A stretch of 64,000 nt of DNA from Prostheceraeus crozeri (Eukaryota > Platyhelminthes > Polycladida > Euryleptidae), in contig CAJQUW010009202.1 in NCBI GenBank assembly GCA_907163375.1, positions 2 through 64,001 of the forward strand, written 5' to 3'. The position numbers and the translations under genes are program-made. The notes below the pieces were generated by a model. That model did not search any database. It worked only from the letters and a program-made list of their open reading frames with translations, and was not told the DNA's origin. Shown here piece by piece: positions 1 to 12,217 of the stretch (positions within the stretch are counted from its first letter, which is position 1; every line of letters starts with the position of its first letter).

Positions 1-1346
1 ATTTTAAGAAAATAAGCGGTTTCTGCAGCCTAATTCAATTAGCTAATACAAAGTTGATTTTGTATTACCAACTCATGACCTGATTGATGATGACTGATCA
101 ACACTAAATGACGTATTATTCGCACGCAATGTTGCGTTGTAAATAACCGGATAACTGAGGCCAGTTATTCCCCCGTGAAAGTGTGTACCAACAGCCTAAA
201 CTATGCAGTGAGGTTATTTAGACGAGACAATTCGTCGAAATACGAATTATTTTGAACGGTTAAATTTTTGTATGACATCATGATTACTGCCAAATATTCT
301 GCAAAATATTTTTTAGCAATGATCGCTAGAAGCACCTACTTGTTAAAAGTGGATATCTGTTGAACAAGTTACCCATGATTTATTCACAGTAAGCTATCTT
401 GTACATATAGTATAGCTTGCCCTAATCGAATTCACCGGAAATTTCAGAGTTACGTATTTTGCACATCATTATCTGCTGAATCTGTCTCTTTAGCAATTAT
501 ACAGCTTTCAATTTTCAATAAAATCGGTATGTTTGAGAACATTTTTTTGGCATATCAGAAGATACAAATTGATGACCTTATATAATCTCTGTGAGTAGTC
601 ATATTCAAAAATTTCAAGCGGGCACTGATTACCTTGCTTCGTAGTTCGGGTGATGCTTTTTGACATCAGGTAAAATAGAACGAATCAGACACTGATGGTG
701 CGAAATCTATTTATCTGCTCAATGATGGGCACTACAACATGATGATTTATGTCAGTGATTATTAATGTAGGTCTATACATATGTATATGCACTTGTATCA
801 TAGGCTAGTGGGTATTAATGTAGGCCTACACATAGACAACGTAAATTTCCACAACACACCAAAAAAAAATTACAGACTTACATATCTAGTTGACCTCATC
901 ATACTTTAATGTACTATATCGATCGTCAAGTTAATCGTCCACCTATCATAGCGAATCTAACACCTACTTGTAATGACGTTGTTCGCTATTGCTTGTTATT
1001 TTATTTTTTTTATCTAAGCTTAAGCTTAATAATCAACTTATTATCAATTTAGAAAAGGTCTTCCTTCAACCAAAAAATATACTGTATGAACTGCAAGTTT
1101 ACAAAATAACCACCATACATCTTATTTTGTGTACAGTATACATTCATAGAATAAAGCATGCGTGTGTGCTAGGATGAAACAAAGATCTCTCATAAAGCAG
1201 AAAAATAGCAAGTGAAAAATATGAAGCCTTAAAATACTATTTTAAATTCTTCATTATAAGTGCCTACAAATCATCAAAATGTAAAGTTAACTCACTAATC
1301 TAAATGGATCGTTTCCTACAATCTGATGCAATACATAAGTTTCTTT
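1..1346. other. Unassigned AT-rich sequence
   Basis: No gene or clear element seen. The only open frames are short and have no recognisable motif or splice context. A 14-base word with GTAGGYCTA occurs twice near 765-835, the kind of loose small repeat common in invertebrate intergenic DNA. Confidence 0.5.
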
Positions 1347-1894
1347 GGTACTTATGGGTTATCTCTCCCAAATTCATCTAGAATCTGCAAGAATCGTCAC
1401 CAAACTTCGAATACACGTACTTAAGCATATTTTCTACCTACATGCAAAATTCTATGCAGATCGGCAAGTACTTCTTGCATTAGAGACGATAACGTAAAGT
1501 GTATCGATGTAAACAGCTTGATCTAACTTCGTCTGTTCGACGCATCTTTGCTACTCGTGTATGCATTGTTCTCTCTACTTCTTCGTCTCATTCACTGCCA
1601 TTTGAAGGATGTTGTGCGGTCATCATCGCTTCACGAGTTGTAGAGAAATGACTTGGTTGACCTCAAGAGCCTTCTGCTCAGACGTTGAGGTCACTGACAA
1701 CTCAGATGAAGCTGCCGGCATCGCTGCACTTCAAGTCATCGCTTCTAATTCAAAAAGAACATATCCTATTTACCAAAATTTGGCATGTGGCTAGAGATAT
1801 TCTCACCTACGTGTGTTTAAAGTTTTGTGACGATTGATTCATTTCTACGGCTTTTGGACAAATTTGAAAACGTTGGGGATAACCCATAAGTACC
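1347..1894. mobile_element. Non-autonomous element with inverted terminal repeats (MITE-like)
   Basis: The first 17 bases (GGTACTTATGGGTTATC) are repeated exactly in inverted orientation at the right end (GATAACCCATAAGTACC). The similarity continues in degraded form inwards: AATCGTCAC near 1393-1401 pairs with GTGACGATT near 1828-1836. Total length is 548 bp with no transposase-sized open frame inside; the only frame of note, 1609-1794, has no recognisable domain. These properties fit a small non-autonomous DNA transposon. The superfamily cannot be named, because no clear target-site duplication is visible beside the ends. Confidence 0.6.
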
Positions 1895-2448
1895 GTTTTT
1901 TATCTGTGTTCTGCATTTGTGACATGAGTCTCATTCGCCTGACGATGACTGTCTGTGCCGTTCGAAAGGTCTCGCCTAAATAGACATTTTTACCGAAATA
2001 TCACGGTTTTCGGCTTCCGTCAAATACAAAATAATCAATCAAGCCGATTATTTGTCGAAAAAATGGAAGTATTTATTTCTAATCCTGGCACTCGTTCAAT
2101 GAAGAATGCAAGTGTTAATTTCAGGTTAGATGGGAGTGAGACCGCAACTAGTCAACCAACTGAAGTAAGGTGATTGTACATGTAGTTAGCATCAGTTAGC
2201 AACAACAATATGTTTAGGATAAAATTATACACTGTTGAATGTAGGATTGGAAAATTATTACGCCGCCGCACTAGTTAAGTGTTTCTTAACAAAGGAGAAA
2301 CGTTGGTTTATTTCATATAGCTTTATAATATAAATTTCGTTGGAAGACCTTTTGTGAATTGATACAGCCTATAATATTCTAACCGATAAAATCAAATCTA
2401 CGTTTGCTTAATTCAGTGTCCGATGTCCCAAATGCTTTAACTTGCTTC
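1895..2448. other. Unassigned sequence
   Basis: No gene seen. A 72-codon open frame at 1955-2173 has no recognisable motif and no supporting splice sites. Confidence 0.4.
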
Positions 2449-2768
2449 TGAATGTTCCGTGTTGCTTTCCATTTTTCTGTTGTGAATATAGTTTTATTTT
2501 TCAGCGATTTGCCGGAAGCCGAGGAACTATTGTGTTAATTGCTCAATATATTCAAATGCAATTAATACAAAGTATCTGCAGCTTAAGGCAGGATCATCAT
2601 TCATCATCTGAATGTTTCGTGTTGATTTCCTTTTTTCTGTTGTGAATATAGTTTTATTTTTCAGCGATTTGCCGGAAGCCGAGGAACTATTGTGTTAATT
2701 GCTCAATATATTCAAATGCAATTAATACATAGCATCTGCAGCTTAAGGCAGGATCATCATTCATCATT
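2449..2768 (+). repeat. 160-bp tandem duplication, two copies
   Basis: The block starting near 2450 is repeated from 2610 with a period of exactly 160 bp and about five differences, so roughly 97% identity. Each copy contains a T-rich tract followed by TTTTTCAG and then CGATTTGCCGGAAGCCG, which resembles a splice acceptor followed by sequence of higher GC. A duplicated small exon is possible but unproven; the simplest reading is a recent local tandem duplication. Confidence 0.85.
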
Positions 2769-3576
2769 TTTCCTTATTTTCATCAGACCTGTCACTAACT
2801 AAAAATCAATATTTTAGTGATCATTTTAGTCAATTGAAATCTAAAACTGATCAATGAATGTATGCACAACTGGTTATCAACAAGAAGATGAAGTATTTAT
2901 AGATTCCAGACAAAGATTACAATATGTTCAGTGGGCAAAAGTTGGCAAATGCATTAATATAGGAAAACAATCATATAACATCCACATCAATGTGTACATA
3001 ATGTGTAGATAAATGAGTGGTTTACGGTCGTACCTTAACAATCAATTAATTTCTATGCCAAATCAACTCTGACATTCTAACCATAGAAATGGAACTTCAT
3101 CTATGTTTTTGTCTTCCAACCGTCTACGGATAACTATGTGGTTTTTCGCTGATTCATAGCTTTGACATAGCTATTCAGTCCCCTCCATTCAATAATGCAA
3201 TGGTCTTCTGTTATCAATTGAGATATCAAATAAAACTGCTTATAAGAGCTGGCGAAAAAGTAATATCATAGATGTCCCCACAAATCATGCTTTGATTGCA
3301 TACTTCACTTATATACTTACTTTGATCGTATCTTTTGCTTTTCATGAACTATATGTAGATACATAACAAGATTGGGTTAGGCCCCTAATTCTGAAGTATC
3401 AATTTATATTCAGAATCGATTCGGAAATGAATGCATGTAAGTACTCTGTGTTCATGTTATTACACGAGTTTACACTTTGCGTGCATAATGCGCAGAAAAT
3501 TTCCCCGTATCATTTTTTCGGTTACTGTCATAAGTTTGTTTATTGCTTAGCATGAACCATACTTAATTATTTTCAG
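2769..3576. other. Unassigned sequence upstream of the zinc-finger gene
   Basis: No gene or repeat recognised. It would hold the promoter or first intron of the spliced gene that starts at 3579, but no core promoter element can be assigned. Confidence 0.4.
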
Positions 3577-3578
3577 AT

Positions 3579-5557
3579 ATGAATCCAACAATCCTCTCTA
3601 CCCGCGATGATGCGAAATTTGAAAAGGTCCAAGTTAAGAAGGATGAGAGTAAGGAACACTAATACTACATGACATCTGCTTATCATAAATTTATTTCACT
3701 CGTGTCCACGAGCGCTGATACAGTTTATAACAATATATTTGACGCTAAATTCAGGGATGCTGAGTTGTGCTAACTACTACGGAAAATCGAAAATATTCTT
3801 ACTGTCTACTGCAAGAAGATAAAGAGGACATATTGAACCTACGTAGACGATATGTGAATGTGTCGGTGGAGTTTCGAGTAATCTGTGGAACTAATCACTT
3901 CATGTGGTTTGAATGACATAATTGGGCATATTTTTTATTTCCTGTTCGTCGATTAGGGATTCTGTAGCCCCCGCACATTCTATTGCAAAGCCAACCAATA
4001 TTGAACTATCACAACTGACAATTTAAGTTGTTTATTGCGGTATGCATGACACTTCTAGGTCACATATGGGGCCTTCTTGCTACTATCCCGAATCCCGAAA
4101 TGCTATCTACATTTCCAGTATTTGTAGGCGCAGTATGTAATTTTTATGAATTTTGAGTTAAACGAACAGAAGCATTTGCTAATTATTTATCATTGTGTAT
4201 ATGTTTGAAACATTTTCAGATGCTATTTTGGTTGACGAGAGACGTCAGAGACGGACCCATATCCTCTGCAGCGTCTGTGGTGCGAAGTCCACCAGCAAAA
4301 ACTTCAGAAGACATCTTGCAATACATAATTTGTCCCCCGCCGAGGCTAGTAGCATCTGCGCATCCGTCTACGGCAAACGAGAGGAGGTTGTAAAGCAGCG
4401 TTGTACACAATGTTTTGCAATGGTAAACATATGGATATATGTATTTTATGTAGGGATGTCTTCAGGAAAGGAATTTCAATTTGCAAAAAATTTTCAGACT
4501 GTCACTTCAGCTCGTCGTCAGGTGAAACGAAGAATATTGCATTTAGAGATATATGAGTATCAAATATGAGGCATTCGTGATGCCATAGCTTGGCTTAAAT
4601 TAACTTATATGCTGTCAAGTTCCACATGTCTGTCGATGGATTGGTTTGAGGAGAAGCAAGCTACCATAAACTCACGCCCATATCTGTGCTCATAATGTTT
4701 AGTAGTTTTAACACTGCTCCAGTCAAATGCATGGTTATCCCCAATGCAATGAGTTTATATTTATGAGTACTTATCAATCCTTGTCACTGCTAGTTGATGT
4801 TCATGAAATCTTGACGCCAGTTATTTTCCAGTTTGTCCAATGTCTTTTTGTTGACAATTGGAGCAATCAATCTGATAAGACACTTTTGAGCGTAGAATTT
4901 GGAATTTTATTATTGAAGATATATGTATCTATCCTTAAGTTCATGAATGCTTTAATGACATGTATTGGCAAAATGTCAAAACATTTTATCACCTATATAA
5001 CTCATGTTTCTTTCCATTACAACCTTACTTTCAATAGGTGGATTGTCTGCGACAGCACATGAGGAAAGTTCATGGCGGCATTGACAAAGTGATGAAGGAT
5101 GATAAAGAGGAGAATGAGGTATGTCTTTCATTATGAACAAGCATTTTATTGTATGTAGATTTAAACATATTTGAGACATGAAGGAAGGAGAAGTCATTAT
5201 TGAAATTTCTGAAAAATTGCAATGAAATTCGTAATTAAAATATTGTAACATAAAGCTAAATATTGTATACATTTCATATCACATGACATCAATAGTTGTT
5301 TCTATACATTACAGGTCATCGATCCAATCAATTCAGACCGTGAAAGACGATTGAGGCAGAAGTACCCTTCAGTTATCCACAGCTCTGAGCTGATTCTAAG
5401 GAGGAAAGGACAGTATGAGGTGAAGAATAAAGAATGCCTGAACAGGACTTTGGCTTGCGTCAGCTACTTCCTCAAAAGTACTAACGGGAAGGATATTGCA
5501 AGGAATAACAGGACGGTACAGCATATAGACCAATTTGTGCGACGTCTATATAAAAGG
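3579..5557 (+). CDS. Spliced C2H2-type zinc-finger gene (unrecognised family), possibly partial
   Basis: Four exons can be joined with consistent phases: 3579-3648 (ATG, ends in phase 1 at GTAAGG), 4220-4422 (after TTTTCAG, donor GTAAAC), 5038-5118 (after CAATAG, donor GTATGT) and 5315-5557 (after TTACAG, donor GTAAGC). Together they encode about 199 residues. Residues about 40-60 hold a finger CSVCG...RRHLAIH (C-x2-C-x11-H-x3-H). A second finger, CTQCF...QHMRKVH, is completed exactly across the second intron of the model. The last exon reads ...GKDIARNNRTVQHIDQF and has no stop before its donor, so the gene should continue. I do not recognise the family; a nucleic-acid-binding role is inferred from the fingers alone. 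A mobile-element-derived gene is an alternative. Confidence 0.6.
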
Positions 5558-5583
5558 GTAAGCTAAAATACATGTTGACATAC

Positions 5584-6240
5584 AGTAGGACCTCGATATA
5601 ACGTCTAGCTCGGGACACCAAAATTTTGTACGTTATAACGAGGTTTGCTAATTTCCGACTAAAATGGGATATTATCGTATTATAATCTCTATTAGATACC
5701 TATACTACGTACACGTTGCTGTTTAAGCACAAAACAATATTTAAGGCTCAAATATTTGAGTAGTATATGTATTTACATTTTTCTAAAAAAGTTATCTGAT
5801 TACTTGTAGTTCCCTGTCTGTAGATACTGTACATGTGTATTCTCTGATAGATATCGTACACTGCACATGTAAGTATTCTCTGATATACATCGTACACTGC
5901 ACATATTGCTATTGAAGATTGAAAACAGCAGTTCAAGTTCTACAACTCGTTTTTGGGAATTTATCTCAACAAAAACACAAGGAATATCCTGCAAGCTGCA
6001 AAGAGAAACAAAAGTTAATCTACACTGTAATTAGGGCCTATTAAAACAATCGCGAATGTCAGATTGAACTTTGCTTGACACAGTTTTGTGTTCGACATAA
6101 GTCACTATACATAGCGTACTGGTATGATAAATCTTAGAATTTCATGCGGAAGATTTTAGAAAATCATATGTACTCGTACTATCGAGGTTATACGCAATAA
6201 CGAGGTTGTATTATACGTTATAATGATGTTATAATACGTT
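5584..6240. mobile_element. Possible pogo/Tigger-like element remnant
   Basis: After a TA dinucleotide the sequence begins CAGTAGGACCTCGATATAAC and about 50 bases later carries GTTATAACGAGGTT. This double arrangement is typical of the terminal repeats of pogo/Tigger-group Tc1-mariner elements. Related TCGAGGTTATA and ATAACGAGGTTG words recur at 6183-6210, suggesting the other end. No transposase is present between them, so this would be a short non-autonomous or decayed copy. It sits just downstream of the last clear zinc-finger-gene exon. Confidence 0.4.
5838..5909 (+). repeat. 36-bp imperfect tandem duplication
   Basis: The word TATTCTCTGATA followed by CATCGTACACTGCACAT occurs twice with a 36-bp period, with a third partial copy immediately before it. 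It lies within the pogo-like remnant. No function is apparent. Confidence 0.6.
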
Positions 6241-7505
6241 ATGCTTTGAACTTGAGAGATTACTCTTGTCACATCAGTCGTATTTTTTCATTCGCTCAAG
6301 AGATCCATTGTCCTCGTTGCCGCTGCTATCGTCAAAAATCCTTGCCTTAACGACGTCTGCTTCTACTAGACTCTTGATCCCTTTATTCACTTAGTTTTGC
6401 TTAAACATCCACATCAGAGTCTATACGTATGGGTTTCATGATTTCATTTGTGCAATGCTTCATGATTGACGGCATCTACCTTAACAACCACTAATTTCAT
6501 ACTTCTTGAGCAAGTCCAAACATTTGCTGCTGCCTCAGAAACTCATGTTGCTGAAATTCTGAGCAAATTGCGCGGCTTGTCTTGAGTGCCATGCCTTACT
6601 TACTCGAAAGCCTAGACCATATCGGTATGGACACGACAATGACCCCAAACGACGTTTACTTACGCAGAAATTTCAGACAGTATTGTCTGTGTATTTCATT
6701 GTCTACGTTTGATGTCCTTTGAGTAAGAGTAAATATATACCCATACAATGCTGTCTTGAATTCCTACAAAAGAGTATAACGTTAGGGGACCTTATGCCCG
6801 TGCAGACATGTCTTCGAGTAAGACATGGTACGTAAGACAAGCGGCGTAGCAACTTGTTCAATGTATGGGCTACATGTGAGACTAAGTTCAAATCGCTTAA
6901 ATCGTTGCTGCTTCCGGAATATTAGTCCATGATGAATTATAAATCATTCCCTCATTTCATTTTTCATGTATGTTTACAGTCAGGTTTGTATCTCGCCAAC
7001 ATTTTGATAAATGTAATACAGTGCATTCCATATACATGCGATCATGAAATAGCATATATTTTTTCTTTTAGCCGAAACTTTATTTGTCACTAAAATTATA
7101 CAGACTGGTCGACGTGGTTTCAGCACTCAGTGCTTTTGTCAATACCTAACCAAAACTATGTTTGCATCTTAATTATATCTTATCGTGTTATGATTCAATT
7201 CCCTGCGCTCATGATTAAATTCTTACTCTTCAACATCTTATTTGCTTGTTATTATGTCCTTGTATCTAATGTTTCTAATTAGTTTTCAGTCAATTTTGCC
7301 AAAATTCAGAGCTATAAGTGATTATGGTGAAGTGTTTGCTATATTGCTCATCATTTTCACGAAATATTTGAATTATTTGGCACAATCATCTGAATTGGCT
7401 ACAGCATCAGGAGTTCCAACACATTCCGGTAAGACAAGAATCGGGATTACGAATTGGAGAAATTGAGATATTTTTAAAGTGCACGTCTATGGGTTTACTT
7501 TGCAG
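6241..7505. other. Unassigned sequence, presumed intron or intergenic
   Basis: No convincing gene. An open stretch at about 7277-7429 lies between a TTTTCAG acceptor and a CCGGTAAGA donor and could be an exon, but its donor phase does not fit the next candidate exon at 7506, so it is not joined to a gene here. Confidence 0.35.
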
Positions 7506-7622
7506 ATGATGAAGCACTGCGCTCATGATTCAATTCCACCAACATCCAAATGCTTGCTGCAGAGGACAACTGTTTCCCGTAGAAGATTTTATGAGTTCGA
7601 AGTAGGCCAGCGGTATGACAAG
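7506..7622 (+). CDS. Candidate exon, 39 codons
   Basis: The stretch is bounded by ACTTTGCAG on the left and AAG|GTAAGG on the right, and only one of its three frames is open (MMKHCAHDS...). Its length is a multiple of three and it fits phase 0, the phase in which the 5315-5557 exon ends, so it may be the next exon of the zinc-finger gene about 2 kb upstream. No motif is recognised. The call rests on splice-site strength and frame compatibility only. Confidence 0.35.
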
Positions 7623-8575
7623 GTAAGGGGACACTGAAATTCGAGTGAATTTAAGCCTACTGACACACTCGATATCATTCATCAAGTATGTTCCTGATTT
7701 TTCAGTGATAACAGACTCGTTTTATTCTTGCATTGTTGCTCATCGGTATGTATTCGCACGGTTAATTCAACTTCTACTTGATAAGGAAAATGCATGAACA
7801 GATTGTTTCCGGAAATGCTGTTCTTGTCTATTCATGGAGTTTTCAAGGAGCGCGACTTTGACGGTTTAAAAAGCTTGGAAATACTTATGAAGCAATACTA
7901 CATGAACACTAAATATTACAAATTTTTTGAATTTATTATTGTTGAAATGCTTCGCACATGTGTCAAAGTCGTGCTCATTCTTGATAACTCAATTAACAGG
8001 TAAAGACAGCATATTTCATAAATGGAATAACTGTTAATATGTTTTCATACTCATGCAGCAGTTAAATCTAGCCGGATACATCAAAGAGTAACAATGTAAG
8101 AATAGAACGAGTCTGATATCACTGCACTATTAGAACTACGCTTCCGATGAATGCCCTCAATCGAGTTAGAAATTTAATGTAATCACGCTTCTTCACTATC
8201 GATTGAGTGCGAAAAGTGAAAATCGCGTTTGATCGCAATACATTTCATACATTAAGTCGACCAATGTTTGCTAATGGGAGGCTACGGTGAGATTTGGTTG
8301 ACCAATATAAGCTATCGGCGGCAGCTAAAGGTTACGTTGGCTTAAAGAGGCAATAAAGTGGGATTAAATTGGCGTTTGTTGGCATAAGGATGGCTAGAGC
8401 GGCGCTTGGATGGCCATCGCGCGAAAATATGTTGGATTACGTTGGTTCAAGACCGGTTCTAGGTTGGATTGCCTTCATAGAACCGATGTAGGCCCGTTGT
8501 ATCATTTCCAACTTTTGACCATTGTAAATGGCCAACAAAGGTCCAACGTAGTACCAACGTATCTGTGTTACTTGG
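7623..8575. other. Left flank of the satellite, possible small foldback element
   Basis: No gene is seen. From about 8335 to 8575 the word ACGTTGG (8334, 8441) and its complement CCAACGTA (8543, 8554) occur in opposite orientations, and the segment ends in GTTACTTGGG. This suggests a degraded foldback or miniature element abutting the array, but no clean terminal repeats can be drawn. Confidence 0.35.
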
Positions 8576-10870
8576 GCGGGCCCTAAAAAGACCCTCGGAC
8601 CAGGCTCCAGAAAGGCCTCTCAACGTCCATCGGACCACCCTCATATCAACAGACATCTATGCACAATCGAACTAGGCAAAATATGAGGCCAAATACTCAA
8701 ATTGAAGGGACCAGGGCCTACAGATACTTACGGACCAGGCTCTAGAAGGGTCACTCAACGTCCATCGGACCACCCTCATATCAACAAACATCTATGCACA
8801 ATTAAATTCAGCAAAATATGAGACCAAATACCCAAATTGATGGGAGCGGGACCTATAGAGATCTACGGACCAGCACTAGAAGGGCCACTCAGCGTCCATC
8901 GGACCACCCTCATATCAACAGACATCTATGCAGAATTGAGTTCAGCAAATTATGAGACCAAATACCCAGACCAGGCTCTTGAAGGGCCACTCAACGTCCA
9001 TCGGACCACCCTCATATCAACAGACATATATGCACAATCGAACTAGGCAAAATATGAGGCCAAATACTCAAATTGAAGGGACCAGGGCCTACAGATACTT
9101 ACGGACCAGGCTCTAGAAGGGCCACTCAACGTCCATCGGACCACCCTCATATCAACAAACATCTATGCACAATCAAATTAGTCAGAATATGAGGCCAAAT
9201 ACTCAAATTGAAGGGACCGGGGCCTACAGATACTTACGGACCAGGCTCTAGAAGGGCCACTCAGCGTCCATCGGACCACCTTCATATCAACAGACATCTA
9301 TGCACAATTGAGTTCAGCAAAATATGAGACCAAATACCCAAATTGAAGGGACCGGAGCCTAGAGAGACCTACGGACCAGGCTCTTGAAGGGCCACTCAAC
9401 GTCCATCGGACCACCCTCATATCAACAGACATCTATGCACAATCGAACTAGGCAAAATATGAGGCCAAATAATCAAATTGAAGGGACCGGGGCCTACAGA
9501 TACTTACGGACCAGCACTTGAAGGGTCACTCAACGTTCATCGGACCACCCTCATATCAACAAACATCTATGCACAATCAAATCAGGCAAAATATGAGGCC
9601 AAATACTCAAATTGAAGGGACCGGGGCCTAGAGAGACCTACGGACCAGCACTAGAAGGGCCACTCAACGTCCATCGGACCACCCTCATATCAACAAACAT
9701 CTATGCACAATCAAATTAGTCAGAATATGAGGCCAAATACTCAAATTGAAGGGACCGGGGCCTACAGATACTTACGGACCAGGCTCTAGAAGGGTCACTC
9801 AACGTTCATCGGACCACCTTCATATCAACAAACATCTATGCACAATCTAATTAGTCAGAATATGAGGCCAAAATTCTCAAATTGAAGGGACCGGGGCCTA
9901 GAGAGACCTACGGACCAGGCTCTAGAAGGGCCACTCAACGTCCATCGGACCACCCTCATATCAACAGACATCTATGGACAATTGAATTCAGCAAAATATG
10001 AGACCAAATACCCAAATTAAAAGGAGCGGGGCCTAGAGAGACCTACGGACCAGCTCTTGAAGGGCCACTCAACGTCCATCGGACCACCCTCATATCAACA
10101 AACATCTATGCACAATCAAATTAGTCAGAATATGAGGCCAAATACTCAAATTGAAGGGACCGGGGCCTACAGATACTTACGGACCAGGCTCTAGAAGGGC
10201 CACTCAACGTACATCGGACCACCTTCATATCAACAAACATCTATGCACAATCAAATTAGTCAGAATATGAGGCCAAATACTCAAATTGAAGGGACCAGGG
10301 CCTACAGATACTTACGGACCAGGCTCTAGAAGGGCCAATTAACGTCCATCGGACCACCCTCATATCAACAGACATCTATGGACAATTGAATTCAGCAAAA
10401 TATGAGACCAAATACCCAAATTGAAGGGACCGGGGCCTAGAGAGACCTACGGACCAGCTCTTGAAGGGCCACTCAACGTTCATCGGACCACCCTCATATC
10501 AACAAACATCTATGCACAATCAAATTAGTCAGAATATGAGGCCAAATACTCAAATTGAAGGGACCGGGGCCTACAGATACTTACGGACCAGGCTCTAGAA
10601 GGGCCACTCAGCGTCGATCGGACCACCTTCATATCAACAAACATCTATGCACAATCAAATTAGTCAGAATATGAGGCCAAATACTCAAATTGAAGGGACC
10701 GGGGCCTACAGATACTTACGGACAAGGCTCTAGAAGGGCCACTCAGCGTCGATCGGACCACCTTCATATCAACAAACATCTATGCACAATCAAATTAGTC
10801 AGAATATGAGGCCAAATACTCAAATTGAAGGGACCGGGGCCTACAGATACTTACGGACCAGGCTCTAGAA

Positions 10871-12217
10871 GGACAAATCAACGTCCATCGACCACCTTCA
10901 TATCAGCAGACATCTATGCACAATTAAATTCAGCAAAATATGAGACCAAATACCCAAATTGAAGGGACCGGGGCCTAGAGGGACCTACGGACCAGGCACT
11001 AGAAGGGCCACTCAGCGTCCATCGGACCACCTTCATATCAACAGACATCTATGCACAATTGAGTTCAGCAAAATATGAGACCAAATACCCGAATTGTAGG
11101 GACCGGGGCCTAGAGAGACCTACGGACCAGGCTCTTGAAGGGCCACTCAACGTCCATCGGACCACCCTCATATCAACAGACATCTATGCACAATCGAACT
11201 AGGCAAAATATGAGGCCAAATAATCAAATTGAAGGGACCAGGGCCTACAGATACTTACGGACCAGCACTTGAAGGGTCACTCAACGTTCATCGGACCACC
11301 TTCATATCAACAAACATCTATGCACAATCTAATTAGTCAGAATATGAGGCCAAAATTCTCAAATTGAAGGGACCGGGGCCTAGAGAGACCTACGGACCAG
11401 GCTCTAGAAGGGCCACTCAACGTCCATCGGACCACCCTCATATCAACAAACATCTATGCACAATCAAATTAGTCAGAATATGAGGCCAAATACTCAAATT
11501 GAAGGGACCGGGGCCTACAGATACTTACGGACCAGGCTCTAGAAGGGCCACTCAACGTCCATCGGACCACCCTCATATCAACAAACATCTATGCACAATC
11601 AAATTAGTCAGAATATGAGGCCAAATACTCAAATTGAAGGGACCAGGGCCTACAGATACTTACGGACCAGGCTCTAGAAGGGCCACTCAACGTCCATCGG
11701 ACCACCCTCATATCAACAGACATCTATGGACAATTGAATTCAGCAAAATATGAGACCAAATACCCAAATTGAAGGGACCGGGGCCTAGAGAGACCTACGG
11801 ACCAGCTCTTGAAGGGCCACTCAACGTTCATCGGACCACCCTCATATCAACAAACATCTATGCACAATCAAATTAGTCAGAATATGAGGTCAAATACTCA
11901 AATTGAAGGGACCGGGGCCTACAGATACTTACGGACCAGGCTCTAGAAGGGCCACTCAGCGTCGATCGGACCACCTTCATATCAACAAACATCTATGCAC
12001 AATCAAATTAGTCAGAATATGAGGCCAAATACTCAAATTGAAGGACCGGGGCCTACAGATACTTACGGACCAGGCTCTAGAAGGGCCACTCAGCGTCGAT
12101 CGGACCACCTTCATATCAACAAACATCTATGCACAATCAAATTAGTCAGAATATGAGGCCAAATACTCAAATTGAAGGGACCGGGGCCTACAGATACTTA
12201 CGGACCAGGCTCTAGAA
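10871..12217 (+). repeat. Satellite higher-order unit, 10 monomers, reference copy
   Basis: Starting at the D-type marker GGACAAATCAACG, the monomer order is D-E-C-F-B-B-A-B-B-B before the next D marker at 12218. The 1347-bp length equals ten monomers less a few one-base deletions. The same order recurs in the next two units, which shows that multi-monomer blocks, not single monomers, were amplified. Confidence 0.85.

Noticed and set aside
7277-7429. Possible exon between TTTTCAG and CCGGTAAGA
   Set aside because: It ends in phase 1 while the next candidate exon at 7506 is open only in phase 0, and no motif supports it.
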